The notes under the pieces: generated by a model
Told to the model about the DNA's origin: nothing
The model's database searches: none
Seen by the model: the letters and a program-made list of their open reading frames with translations, nothing else
Shown here: positions 1 to 8,200 of the stretch, in pieces
How the letters are laid out: the number at the start of each line of letters is the position of its first letter
Position numbering within the stretch: position 1 is the stretch's first letter
Assembly (NCBI RefSeq): GCF_026340675.1
Contig: NZ_JAPEOX010000001.1
Location: 4,526,001 to 4,590,000, forward strand
Source: Streptomyces sp. NBC_01264
Lineage (GTDB): Bacteria; Actinomycetota; Actinomycetes; Streptomycetales; Streptomycetaceae
DNA length: 64,000 nt
Reading direction: 5' to 3'
Position numbers and translations under genes: made by a program

Positions 1-495
1 TTCCGTGATGACGAAGCGGAGCTGTTTGCCGGTGTCGTACAGCACCCGTTGACGCTCGATCCGAGCTCCGATGGTGCGGGCAAGCTGATCCTCGCTCAGT
101 CCCTTGCCTTGCAATACGGCGCATACATATTCGGGTGTCTGCAACAGCCCGGGGACCAGGGAGGGCTGGAACAGCCGCAGCAGCTTCATCGAGGCTTCCA
201 GAGCCCGGATCTCCTCCTGCTTCCGGTGGAAGCCCATACGCCGGAAAAGCCGCCAGGCCGTCGCCTCAGTGGCCTGGGCACGCGCCGCAGCCATGTACTC
301 GGCCTTGACCTGCTCGGACACATCCAAGGCCGTAAGGATGAGCTCCACGTCCACCACACTGGGCGCCACGTGGCCGTTCTCGATCTTCGACAGCTTGGCG
401 GTGGACATGACGGCGCTGCGTGCGACGGCCTTGGCCTCCTTGCCGGATGCCTGCCGGAGCGCCCGCAGTGCTGATCCCAGTTCGGTTCTGTTCAC
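1..495 (-). CDS. Helix-turn-helix (XRE) regulator with DUF5753, 3' end outside window
   Basis: Predicted DNA-binding regulator of the WhiJ-like family common in Streptomyces. Reading leftward from a GTG at 493-495, 165 codons are visible and no stop is reached before the edge, so the C-terminus is missing. The first ~70 residues form an XRE helix-turn-helix (ALRQASGKEAKAVARSAVMS then TAKLSKIENG). A DUF5753-type region follows (LFQPSLVPGLLQTPEYV), thought to be ligand- or partner-sensing. The start overlaps the stop of the upstream DUF6879 gene in a GTGA, which indicates translational coupling. It is the last gene of a three-gene cassette that has a relative at 38652-40256. Target genes are unknown. 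Confidence 0.9.
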   Translation of the reverse strand, partial: MNRTELGSALRALRQASGKEAKAVARSAVMSTAKLSKIENGHVAPSVVDVELILTALDVSEQVKAEYMAAARAQATEATAWRLFRRMGFHRKQEEIRALEASMKLLRLFQPSLVPGLLQTPEYVCAVLQGKGLSEDQLARTIGARIERQRVLYDTGKQLRFVITE

Positions 496-1016
496 CCGCC
501 GTACGTCGCCCACCATTCGGAAAACGGCTCGGCGTGAGCGAGAGCCGTGTCCCGGTAGCGGACGAAGTCCGCCGCCCGCCCGGTATCAAGGAACTCCGGC
601 CCGCGGAACGCACCCGTGTCGTCGTAGTTCATGACAACCGGGGAAGTCTCGTCGAACAGCCAGAAGTCCGGCACCCCTTCCAGGGGGTTCGGCTTCTCGG
701 TGATGTCCAGGATGAAGAACTCCTCACCGCCCGTCATGTTCTTCATGTACCCCCAGCCGAGCTCGTAGCGTAGGTAGGCCGTCAACGGTCGGGAGACGAT
801 GTGCACCCGGTACATCCGTCTGCCGGCCTGCGTGGCGGCTCGGACGGTCTCGACCCACCCCGCGTTGTAGTCCTCCGGCTGCGGCTCACCCGCGAGGAAC
901 GCGCGCAGGTTCTCTGCGCTCGACGGCACGTTGTAGTCGTCCAGGATCTCCAGCCGGAACGCTTCTCGCTCGAAGGTCTTGAACCGCTCAGTCAGGTTGC
1001 TAGATGAGCTGATCAC
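492..1016 (-). CDS. DUF6879 family protein
   Basis: Protein of about 174 residues without a known biochemical role. The body has a DUF6879-like pattern: RVHIVSRPLTAYLRYELGWG, then a GEE segment, then PDFWLFDE. The same landmarks occur in the product at 38878-39393. I chose the GTG at 1014-1016 because it lies just inside the stop of the upstream small gene (17-base overlap). A longer reading to 1103 would run far into that gene and is unlikely. It sits between the small CPT-motif protein and the DUF5753 regulator. In Streptomyces, proteins encoded beside WhiJ-type regulators are usually thought to be regulatory partners; that role is inferred here. Confidence 0.85.
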   Translation of the reverse strand: MISSSSNLTERFKTFEREAFRLEILDDYNVPSSAENLRAFLAGEPQPEDYNAGWVETVRAATQAGRRMYRVHIVSRPLTAYLRYELGWGYMKNMTGGEEFFILDITEKPNPLEGVPDFWLFDETSPVVMNYDDTGAFRGPEFLDTGRAADFVRYRDTALAHAEPFSEWWATYGG

Positions 1017-1191
1017 GGATGGCCTTCCGGATGAGTTCGATGGGGATCTCGACCAACGTCTCGTGCGCGGGGACTGCCAACCCGTGGTCAGCCGGCGTCT
1101 CACCTTGGACCAGGAGTGTCCCCCTGTCCGTCGCGTACAGCGTTGGGCAGTCCCCGTTCTCGCAGCTCGTTACAAGCTTCCTGACCTTCAC
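1000..1191 (-). CDS. Small conserved protein, first gene of DUF6879/DUF5753 cassette
   Basis: A 63-residue protein starting with GTG at 1189-1191, behind a purine-rich GAGGGGG site. It contains a short cysteine pattern (SCENGDCPTLYATD) and a C-terminal amphipathic stretch (ETLVEIPIELIRKAI). The product at 38652-38906 shares the CPT-aromatic-A-x-D start, an LxQG segment and the ET-x-V-x-IP-x-x-x-I-x-x-IR end, so the two are diverged relatives although this one is shorter. No named domain is recognised. It is translationally linked to the DUF6879 gene. Confidence 0.75.
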   Translation of the reverse strand: MKVRKLVTSCENGDCPTLYATDRGTLLVQGETPADHGLAVPAHETLVEIPIELIRKAIRDQLI

Positions 1192-1336
1192 GCCGTGCCC
1201 CCTCGCTGTGCCCGTCTGTGGTCAGATCCCATGCTCTCGACCATCACTGGGTCGGCGCAAGGACTGGCAGTTTCCAGAACGGGAAAGCTGGGATCGCAGT
1301 AGAAGGACCCGAAAGGAAGCTGTAGAGCCCAAAAAC

Positions 1337-3997
1337 TCAAGCCTCTAGATCCTCTATGTGCTCCAGAGTGTGAACCACATCTGGATGCCCCTGTCCCATC
1401 AGGCGGACCTGATCCGCATATAGAGCACGGAAAAGTGCCAGCGCCTGCTCAGACTCTCCCATCAGAAGTACATGAAAGGCAAGGTAATCCCGAGCCTGCA
1501 AGGTTCGACTATCGTCTTCCCCATGCACCCGAGCACGATCTTCAGCAAGCCGCCTGTAGGCCAGCAGGGCAGACTCCATATCCCCAGAGCTACGCAACCA
1601 CGAAGCCAAGCGCATAACCGTAGAAATGGTTTGTGGATGATCCCGGCCGAGGATCATTTCACAATCCACAAGCAGTTTCGAGAAGCCGGATACCGCCACA
1701 TCGATTTCGCCGCTTCGCCCCTTCCAGTGCCATAGGAGCCCTTGCACATCAAGAGTATTAGGGTGCCGTGGACCTCTTTCTATCAGATTTGCGTTTAGGA
1801 TCTCCTCGCTGATCACAGCAGCTGCCGCCGGGTCCCCACCTGCACCAATAGCATCCGCCAAATGGGCTTGGATCTCCAACACGCTTGGATGCCCAGCCCC
1901 CAGCGCTTTCCTCTGGTCTGCGAGAAGCGACTCAAACACTCCAACGGCTCGCGTAAATGATTCGACCTCCGCATACAAGTCACCCAGACGATGACGCGCA
2001 GAGAAAGTTTCCTCGCTACGCTCTCCATGAATTCGAGCAACGTCTCGTATAACCTCGCACAGCAGGATGATTGCACCATCCATGTCACCTGATGCAGCAA
2101 CCTCATCCGCGAGATGCATCCGAGTATGGTGCGTATGCGGATGATCTCGACCATAGAGTCGAATTTCATCTTCTAGCAATTCCTCGCATGTCGCGAATGC
2201 GCCAGCCAAATCGCCCGCGCGACTGCGGGCCGCAACCAACCTTCGACGGGTATCGAGGGTCCACTCGCTATCAGCCCCCTGGACCCGAATTCTATCGCGA
2301 AGGAGTTCCTCGAAAGCTCGAACAGACCCAATCGAATCACCAGCACCACCCAGGAATTCGGCTATTACGCTCCGCACATGGAGGACATCTTCGGCGTCGT
2401 CACCTTGCCTCCTAGTCTCATCCACTTGGAGTGATTCATATTCCGCCAACGCACCGGGCAAGTTACCAGCCTGGTCTAGAGCGTCCGCCTTGCGAATCCG
2501 TATGTAATACAGATCAGAATGATCGGGATCGATTGCTTCGACTGCCACCCGCAGATCAGTAAAGTGATCAATAGCGGAAGCTGCCAGACCTGCTTCAAGG
2601 AGGCTCTGACCATGCCGGAAGAGAAGTTCGTGACACCACTCATCGATAAGCACCGAACCGTGGTTGCGACGCAATATTTCCGCACTAGAACGCAGCGCTT
2701 GGACATCACCTGATTGAGCTGAACCATCGGGCCAAAGTTCCAGCAGGCCATCAGCCATAGCCAGGGCGGCTGCAGCGAGCACCTCCGGATCCAATCCCTC
2801 GATAACTGCGCGCTGAACGAGGGCGTGCACTCTGATCAGAGCAGACTCGCCATCCCCGCCATCACCGATTTCTATCAGGCTAAGCTTGCGCAGATTTTGG
2901 AGTGCACCCCGAGCATCATGGGCCTCAATTTCTCCGTCCTGTGCATTGCCAGAGATCGTGACAGCTCTGTTCCTGGACAAGTATTTCAGACCGGCCCGAG
3001 TAACAAAAACATCCTCAAGAAAACCACTGGGGTCGAGAATGGCTGCAAGGTGAAGTGCAGGGCGGGCCAACCCAGACGGCGATAGAGCATCTGCTTGCTC
3101 AATAGAAAGCGACCACGTGGCGGCAACAGTGGTTTGGTGATCATCCGGAAGACTAGTTGAGTCCGGAAGCAATCTATTGAGCGAGCGCCTCTTATCGGCA
3201 AGGAGCGAACGGTAGCTCGCGCAGTCCATGTTTACATCGACGAGGTAGGCAGCGCATTGAGCGAGCGCCAATGGCAGATGGCCGAGATCCAGTGAAACGA
3301 GAGAAGCCTCTTCTAGGTCAATCTCTCGACCATGAGCCGCTAGTTTACTCGTGAGATATCTGACAGCTTCTGCCGGCTCAAAAAGGCCCACATTAATACG
3401 CTTACAGGACGGGCCAGACAGTGCCGCATCCCGACGACGAGTAGTTGATAGAACCTTGCCAGTTGCACTACTCGGAGGCCACAGGCCGCTGAGAGTATCC
3501 GGTCCAGCTACATTATCGAGTACAACCAGCCACCTAAGAGAAGTGGTCTGCGCCCAGCTCAGGAATTTGCTAGCGGTACTCTCAGGATCACTAGCGTCCA
3601 CCCCCGAGATATCGCAGATCGCCCGACTATAAGCGGATTGAACACTCTCACGGCTTGCCGCAGGGGCCCACACGATAACATCGAATAGTTTTCCCGCCAA
3701 GGCCTGCCTGGCATAGTGTGCGGCGAGTTGGGTTTTCCCCACTCCACCCGGACCCATCAAAAATTTCACCTGAACGTCGTCATTAGACGTGTTCAACAGA
3801 TCAAGTTGATCGCGCCGCTGAAAACATTCAGCCTCGCGCGGAATGTTACCAACCAAAAGAGGCCAGCGATTGGTCTCACGCGACTGACCATTGAGAACAA
3901 CTTGAGCTATATACCCCGCTGCGAGACCGCCTGCGTTAGCGAAGATCGAAGTGTCCGCAGCGACTTGTAGGCCTTGTAGATCGCCGGCAGCAGTCAG
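1337..3997 (-). CDS. STAND/NB-ARC ATPase with C-terminal TPR repeats
   Basis: Large signal-transduction ATPase of the STAND class. About 890 residues if translation begins near 3997, or 839 from the TTG at 3856. The P-loop is GPGGVGKT (about residues 82-89 of the long form), the Walker B strand is WLVVLDN, and the NB-ARC GxP-like motif is GHLPLAL. The C-terminal half is 42-residue TPR repeats with recurring RDHP/GHP-type turns and GD..GA motifs. The frame stays open upstream of the conserved LVGNIPREAECFQRR region to about 4046 but contains no ATG or GTG. A CTG at 3997 overlaps the stop of the upstream gene (CTGA), so either a rare CTG start or a -1 frameshift fusion is needed. Base composition is clearly more A/T-rich than the neighbours, suggesting transfer. 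Defence or signalling roles are known for this class; the role here is unknown. Confidence 0.88.
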   Translation of the reverse strand: MTAAGDLQGLQVAADTSIFANAGGLAAGYIAQVVLNGQSRETNRWPLLVGNIPREAECFQRRDQLDLLNTSNDDVQVKFLMGPGGVGKTQLAAHYARQALAGKLFDVIVWAPAASRESVQSAYSRAICDISGVDASDPESTASKFLSWAQTTSLRWLVVLDNVAGPDTLSGLWPPSSATGKVLSTTRRRDAALSGPSCKRINVGLFEPAEAVRYLTSKLAAHGREIDLEEASLVSLDLGHLPLALAQCAAYLVDVNMDCASYRSLLADKRRSLNRLLPDSTSLPDDHQTTVAATWSLSIEQADALSPSGLARPALHLAAILDPSGFLEDVFVTRAGLKYLSRNRAVTISGNAQDGEIEAHDARGALQNLRKLSLIEIGDGGDGESALIRVHALVQRAVIEGLDPEVLAAAALAMADGLLELWPDGSAQSGDVQALRSSAEILRRNHGSVLIDEWCHELLFRHGQSLLEAGLAASAIDHFTDLRVAVEAIDPDHSDLYYIRIRKADALDQAGNLPGALAEYESLQVDETRRQGDDAEDVLHVRSVIAEFLGGAGDSIGSVRAFEELLRDRIRVQGADSEWTLDTRRRLVAARSRAGDLAGAFATCEELLEDEIRLYGRDHPHTHHTRMHLADEVAASGDMDGAIILLCEVIRDVARIHGERSEETFSARHRLGDLYAEVESFTRAVGVFESLLADQRKALGAGHPSVLEIQAHLADAIGAGGDPAAAAVISEEILNANLIERGPRHPNTLDVQGLLWHWKGRSGEIDVAVSGFSKLLVDCEMILGRDHPQTISTVMRLASWLRSSGDMESALLAYRRLAEDRARVHGEDDSRTLQARDYLAFHVLLMGESEQALALFRALYADQVRLMGQGHPDVVHTLEHIEDLEA

Positions 3998-4476
3998 CCC
4001 AGATCCGCCGCCGGCTGCTGAGGGAGTTCCATGTGCAGGCCGCCTTCAACGTTGAGCACACCGCCCGCCACTGAACCGTGTTGGGCCTGCACTTGGAGGT
4101 CTCCACCGACCGCCAGGCCTTGTTGCCCCGCAGATGTACTCCCACGACCAAGTCCTCCGAGAGCCACGACGTCACGCAAGCCCTGTAGGGCTTCGTTCTG
4201 TGCCTCCGGGGGCAGCTCGTCCAGGAAGTCCTCGAACCGAGTCCGCCAGGAGTCTTCGAGCCGCGCATGGATAGCGACGTGTCCGTCGGGCGCCTGCTCC
4301 AGCTCGCCAGCCGTACGGTCCAAGCGAGTCAAGACTGCTTGTTCGCGGGTGGCGTCACCCCTTCCCAGCAAGACCCCAACCCGACCCCGCACAAGCATCC
4401 ACACATCGGTACCGATGGCCTGTACGACTGCCGTACCGCCTGCCGCTGCAATGGCGGTCAAAGCCTCGTTCAGCAT
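3994..4476 (-). CDS. Small glycine-rich partner of the STAND ATPase
   Basis: A 160-residue protein starting at the ATG at 4474-4476, with a strong GGGAGGGG ribosome site just upstream. The N-terminal 20 residues are a hydrophobic Ala/Gly stretch (ALTAIAAAGGTAVVQAIG). An alpha-helical, charged middle follows (LDRTAGELEQA; EDSWRTRFEDFLDELP). The tail is Gly/Val-rich with a beta-repeat look (GLAVGGDLQVQAQHGSVAGG). Small proteins of this layout are commonly found directly upstream of NB-ARC/TPR genes in Streptomyces. The end overlaps the start region of the ATPase gene, so both may be made as a coupled pair or even one fused chain. Function is not known; an adaptor or effector role is inference. 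Confidence 0.75.
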   Translation of the reverse strand: MLNEALTAIAAAGGTAVVQAIGTDVWMLVRGRVGVLLGRGDATREQAVLTRLDRTAGELEQAPDGHVAIHARLEDSWRTRFEDFLDELPPEAQNEALQGLRDVVALGGLGRGSTSAGQQGLAVGGDLQVQAQHGSVAGGVLNVEGGLHMELPQQPAADLG

Positions 4477-4702
4477 GCAGTGTCCCCTCCCGCTGCGCCC
4501 TCGATGAACGATAGACGAGCACGCGGCAAAAGCACTCGGAGTCAGCACAACTACCTACAGAGACGGGGCTTCTGGGGGTTCTGGGCAGCCATGAACCGTG
4601 TCGCGGCTGGTGAGGCAGGACAGCACGCTGAAGCAGGTAGACCCGCGACTCCGCCCATGGGTCGCGGGTCTGCAGCGCAGCTTCTGGCGCCTACGGCGTG
4701 GG

Positions 4703-4858
4703 TCAGTCGGCCAGCGGGAGGTGGACCCGGTTGCCCGAGGCTGCGAACTCTGCCGACTTCTTGAGCATGCCCTCGGCGATCTCTTCCTCCGACGCCGCCG
4801 GCTCGTCGCCGCCGAACTGCTCAGCGATGCTTCTGCTGATCTCCATCGACCTGATCAT
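4703..4858 (-). pseudogene. Short ORF resembling a ThiC C-terminus (remnant)
   Basis: A 51-codon leftward ORF from the ATG at 4856-4858 to a TGA at 4703-4705. Its second half (EEEIAEGMLKKSAEFAASGN then RVHLPLAD) and the SMEIS start resemble the extreme C-terminus of phosphomethylpyrimidine synthase ThiC, which ends in a helix followed by an N-R-V-Y-L-P-type tail. The radical-SAM core is absent. Upstream of it the DNA is an IstB fragment on the other strand, so this would be a gene end cut off by an insertion event. The resemblance is from memory of the family and could be chance. Confidence 0.4.
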
Positions 4859-4934
4859 CGTCGACGACATCGGGCTCCTGTCTGTCTCCCCGGACGCCGC
4901 CGAGGGCTTCTACCAGCTGGTCGACGCCGCATGA
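4828..4934 (+). pseudogene. IstB-like (IS21 family) ATPase fragment
   Basis: The rightward frame encodes DLIIVDDIGLL followed by SVSPDAAEGFYQLVDAA. This matches the Walker B region of IstB, the ATPase helper of IS21-family transposases (usual length about 250 residues). Only about 35 codons survive. No P-loop lies upstream, and a TGA follows directly where family members normally continue with the next helix. No IstA transposase or terminal repeats were seen. It is therefore a decayed insertion-sequence scar. It overlaps the antisense ThiC-like ORF. Confidence 0.65.
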
Positions 4935-5073
4935 GGGCCGGCCGCCGAGAACGTACAGAGGGCGGTGGTCAGCCGTCTATGCATCAACGCGACTATGCGC
5001 GTTGTCGCATAAATCGAGGGCTGCGCGGGCCGCTCTTGCCTGGAGTGGACTCGAAGCAGTTGGCTTGGGTCCC

Positions 5074-6063
5074 ATGAAGTACACGCAGCTCGGACGCACC
5101 GGACTCAAGGTCAGCCGACTCGTCCTCGGCACAATGAACTTCGGTCCGCAGACAGACGAACCGACCAGCCACGGAATCCTGGACACCGCCCTCGACGCAG
5201 GTCTGAATTTCGTGGACACGGCCAATGTGTATGGGTGGGGTGAGAACAAGGGCCGCACCGAGGAGATCATCGGCACCTGGTTCGCCCAGGGCGGTGGCCG
5301 GCGGGAGAAGACGGTCCTCGCCACCAAGGTGTACGGCTCCATGTCCCGCGAGGGCGAGACCTGGCCGAACGAGGACCGACTGTCGGCGCTGAACATCCGC
5401 CGGGCCGTCGAGGCCAGCCTCAAGCGGCTCCAGACCGACCACATCGACCTCTACCAGTTCCACCACATCGACCGCCTGACCCCCTTCGAGGAGATCTGGC
5501 AGGCCGTGGACGTGCTCATCCAGCAGGGCAAGATCCTCTACGCGGGCTCCTCCAACTTCCCCGGCTACAAGATCGCCCAGGCCAATGAGACGGCCGCCCG
5601 GCGCGGGATGGTCGGCCTGGTCAGCGAGCAGTGCCTCTACAACCTCGCCGAGCGGCGGGCCGAGATGGAGGTCATCCCGGCGGCCCAGGAGTACGGGCTC
5701 GGGGTCATCCCGTGGTCGCCGCTGCACGGGGGCCTGCTGGGCGGGGTCATCAAGAAGGAGGTCGAGGGCGGCCGGCGCGCCTCCGGCCGGTCCGCGGACG
5801 CGCTGGCCAACAGTTCGGTACGGGCGCAGGTGCAGGCGTACGAGGACCTGCTGGACAAGCACGGCCTGGAGCCGGGCGAGACGGCCCTGGCCTGGCTGCT
5901 CACCCGGCCGGGAGTGACGGGCCCCATCGTCGGCCCGCGCACCGCCGAGCAGTTGGAGAGTGCCCTGCGGGCGCTGGAGCTGGAGCTGAGCGAGGAGGTG
6001 CTGGCCGGGCTGGACGAGATCTTTCCCGGGCCGGGGCCGTCCCCGGAGGCCTTCGCCTGGTGA
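5074..6063 (+). CDS. Aldo/keto reductase
   Basis: NAD(P)H-dependent cytosolic reductase of the AKR superfamily, 329 residues, a full (beta/alpha)8 barrel. The catalytic tetrad can be placed: Asp48 and Tyr53 (NFVDTANVYGWGENKG), Lys85 (VLATKVYG) and His130 (DLYQFHHID). The family's C-terminal cofactor-binding region (PIVGPRTAEQLESAL) is present. I start at the ATG at 5074 ([14 protein letters not shown]), the usual AKR beginning, rather than 5002. Substrate is unknown. A near-identical but truncated copy of the first ~50 codons lies inverted downstream (6136-6300). A strong hairpin follows the stop. Confidence 0.93.
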   Translation: MKYTQLGRTGLKVSRLVLGTMNFGPQTDEPTSHGILDTALDAGLNFVDTANVYGWGENKGRTEEIIGTWFAQGGGRREKTVLATKVYGSMSREGETWPNEDRLSALNIRRAVEASLKRLQTDHIDLYQFHHIDRLTPFEEIWQAVDVLIQQGKILYAGSSNFPGYKIAQANETAARRGMVGLVSEQCLYNLAERRAEMEVIPAAQEYGLGVIPWSPLHGGLLGGVIKKEVEGGRRASGRSADALANSSVRAQVQAYEDLLDKHGLEPGETALAWLLTRPGVTGPIVGPRTAEQLESALRALELELSEEVLAGLDEIFPGPGPSPEAFAW

Positions 6064-6081
6064 TCAGGTAGCCGTACGTAC

Positions 6082-6118
6082 GGTGGTCGCCGTCCCTTCG
6101 CCCTGGGCGGCGACCACC
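6082..6118 (+). terminator. Hairpin terminator after aldo/keto reductase
   Basis: An 11-bp perfect stem (GGTGGTCGCCG with CGGCGACCACC) around a 15-base loop, 18 bases past the stop codon. It has no U-tract, which is normal for Streptomyces terminators. Confidence 0.7.
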
Positions 6119-6135
6119 TCCTACTCAAGCTGGCG

Positions 6136-6300
6136 TCAAAATGCCCGCTTGGCGGTGTCGAAGTAGTTGATACCGGCGTCGAGGGCCGTGTCCATGAGGG
6201 CGTGGCTCTCCGGCTCTCCCGTCTGGGGGCCGAAGTTCATGGTGCCGAGGACAAGTCGGCTGACCTTGAGACCGGTGCGTCCGAGCTGCGTGTACTCCAT
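6136..6300 (-). pseudogene. Truncated inverted copy of aldo/keto reductase 5' end
   Basis: Leftward reading from the ATG at 6298-6300 gives [20 protein letters not shown] and continues as a close copy of the first ~50 residues of the reductase at 5074. It then stops ([13 protein letters not shown] at 6136-6138) just after the catalytic Asp, before the Tyr, Lys and His. Similarity to the functional copy extends upstream of the ATG (CAGTTGGCT and the preceding GGAGTG...CTCGAAGCA). The duplication therefore included the leader. It cannot be an active enzyme. Confidence 0.85.
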
Positions 6301-6372
6301 GGGCCACTAGCCAACTGCCTGGAGTGCGCTCGAAGCAAGACCCGCCCGTGAAGCGCGTGTTACGTGTCCTGC

Positions 6373-7065
6373 TTACGTGTCCCGGCGGGGCCGGTACGGG
6401 CCGCCCAGGCCCCAGGCCTGGTGGAGGACCGCCGCGAACTCCCCGGCCAGGCGGTGCTCGCCCGAGGCGTTGGGGTGCGTGCCGTCGTAGGTGTCCCGGT
6501 CGATCTCGTACGCCTCCGGGCGCGCGGCCAGCAGGATCGGCGAGGCGGGGGTCGACAGGTCGGCGACGGCCTTGGCGAGGAGCTCGTTGAACAGCTCGAC
6601 CTGCCGCGCGAAGGGCGCGTCGTCGCGGGCCCTGATGTTGGGTATGACGGGCAGCAGGACCATCCGTATCCCGGGCCGGGCGGCGCGGGCCTCCGCGACG
6701 AAGGCGCGGACGTTGGCGGCGGTGCCCTCGGCCGCGGTGTAGAAGCCCAGGTCGATCAGCCCGAGGGAGACCAGCAGCACGTCGGCCCGGGCGGCGCCGG
6801 CGGCGGGCCCGATGAGCGGGGCCATGTGCTGCCAGCCCTCCCCCCAGCCGGCCAGGTGCCGGCGGGCCTCGGCGGGGAAGCCGGGGTCGGCGTAGGCATC
6901 GCTGGTCGGCGCGTCCGCGCGGGCGTCGTAGAGCCCGCTGCGGGGCCCGACGATCTCGTACGGGCCGCCGAAGGTGGTGTCGAGGTGCTGCCACATCCGG
7001 TAGCGCCAGGTGTAGTCGCCGGCGCATCCGACGGTCATGGAATCCCCGACGAACATGAAACGCAT
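6373..7065 (-). CDS. SGNH/GDSL-family hydrolase
   Basis: Predicted esterase/lipase-like hydrolase of 230 residues, no signal peptide, so probably cytosolic. Block I is FVGDSMTVG with the nucleophile at Ser9, and block V is DGTHPN with the catalytic Asp and His. Block III, which normally reads G-x-N-D and supplies the oxyanion-hole Asn, reads G-L-I-D here, so Asn is replaced by Ile. Start is the ATG at 7063-7065, which gives the motif at the expected distance from the N-terminus. It diverges from the secreted protein at 7141. Substrate is unknown. Confidence 0.85.
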   Translation of the reverse strand: MRFMFVGDSMTVGCAGDYTWRYRMWQHLDTTFGGPYEIVGPRSGLYDARADAPTSDAYADPGFPAEARRHLAGWGEGWQHMAPLIGPAAGAARADVLLVSLGLIDLGFYTAAEGTAANVRAFVAEARAARPGIRMVLLPVIPNIRARDDAPFARQVELFNELLAKAVADLSTPASPILLAARPEAYEIDRDTYDGTHPNASGEHRLAGEFAAVLHQAWGLGGPYRPRRDT

Positions 7066-7140
7066 CCGGACATCTTCGCGGATCACCGGAGCACGGCCCC
7101 TGTGATGCCGGACACGCGGGCGGGCTGGCAGGGTAGGGGG

Positions 7141-8160
7141 ATGCGCCCGCACCTGCTGACCCTGACCGCCGCCGCCGCTGTTGCTCTCGCCCTGCTGCCC
7201 TCGGCGGCTGTGGCCGCTACCGGGCCGACGGCGTCCGGATCGTCGGGGTCCGCGTCCGGGTTCACGATCACCGATCCCCGGATCAAGGAGTCGAGCGGGC
7301 TCGCGGCCAGCCGGATCCACCCCGGCGTCTACTGGACGCACAACGACAGCGACGACGGCCCGTACGTGTACGCCGTGGACTCCGCGACCGGGAAGACGGT
7401 CGCGCGGATCACCCTGACGGGCATCGGCAAGCCGCGGGACGTCGAGGGGATCTCGCTGGGCCCGGACGGGCGGCTGTACGTCGGCGACATCGGCGACAAC
7501 CTGGGCGGCTCCTGGAACCACGTGTGGATCTACCGCTTCGCCGAGCCGAAGACCCTCGGGGACGCCACGCTCAAGGCCGAGCAGTTCACGGTGAAGTACG
7601 CCGACGGGCCGCGGAACGCGGAGGCGCTGATGGTCCATCCGGTGACGGGGCGGGTGTACATCGCGAGCAAGGACGAGAAGGCCGGCGGGCTGTACGAGGG
7701 CCCGGAGTCGCTGTCCGCCTCCGGTACGAACACCTTCCGGCGGATCGGGGACGTCCCGTGGGTCACGGACGGGGCGTTCTCCCCCGACGGGGGGCGGCTC
7801 GTGCTGCGGGGGTACTTGTGGGCTCGGACGTACCCGTGGAAGGACGGGCGGGCCGTCGGGGACGGGGAGGCGGTGGCCGCGCCGTGGCAGGGACAGGCGG
7901 AGTCCGTGACGTACACGGCGGACGGGTCGACGCTGATGTTCGGGGCGGAGGGGGTGGGGAGCCGGGTCGTGGCGGTGCCGGTCGCGGCGGCCGCGAAGCC
8001 GTCGCCGTCGTCCTCCGCCCCCGGGGCTCCCGCTCCCGCGCCGGGCGCGCCCGGGGCCCCCGAGGGCGGGAGCTTCACGAAGGGCGCGCTCGTCCTGGTC
8101 ACCGCCCTGACCCTCACCCTGGCCGCGAAGCGGCTCCTGCGGCGCCGCCCCAAGCCCTGA
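7141..8160 (+). CDS. Secreted beta-propeller-like protein with C-terminal membrane anchor
   Basis: A 339-residue exported protein. A signal peptide (residues 1-26, ending AAVAA) is followed by repeating beta-rich motifs such as SPDGGRL, GPDGRLYVGDIGDN and HPVTGRVYIASKDE, which suggest a propeller-like or SMP-30-like fold. The C-terminus has a Pro/Ala/Ser linker (about residues 280-310), then one hydrophobic segment (GALVLVTALTLTLA) and a basic tail (KRLLRRRPKP), so it is probably tethered outside the membrane. A strong AGGGGG site precedes the ATG at 7141. Substrate or partner is unknown. Confidence 0.82.
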   Translation: MRPHLLTLTAAAAVALALLPSAAVAATGPTASGSSGSASGFTITDPRIKESSGLAASRIHPGVYWTHNDSDDGPYVYAVDSATGKTVARITLTGIGKPRDVEGISLGPDGRLYVGDIGDNLGGSWNHVWIYRFAEPKTLGDATLKAEQFTVKYADGPRNAEALMVHPVTGRVYIASKDEKAGGLYEGPESLSASGTNTFRRIGDVPWVTDGAFSPDGGRLVLRGYLWARTYPWKDGRAVGDGEAVAAPWQGQAESVTYTADGSTLMFGAEGVGSRVVAVPVAAAAKPSPSSSAPGAPAPAPGAPGAPEGGSFTKGALVLVTALTLTLAAKRLLRRRPKP

Positions 8161-8200
8161 CCCTCCGGGCCGGGGGCCGGTGGGCGGGTGCGGGTGGGTG

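Noticed and set aside
4598..5077. Rightward 159-codon frame across the IstB scar
   Set aside because: Only the short IstB segment in a different frame shows family similarity; this frame is Arg-rich with no motif.
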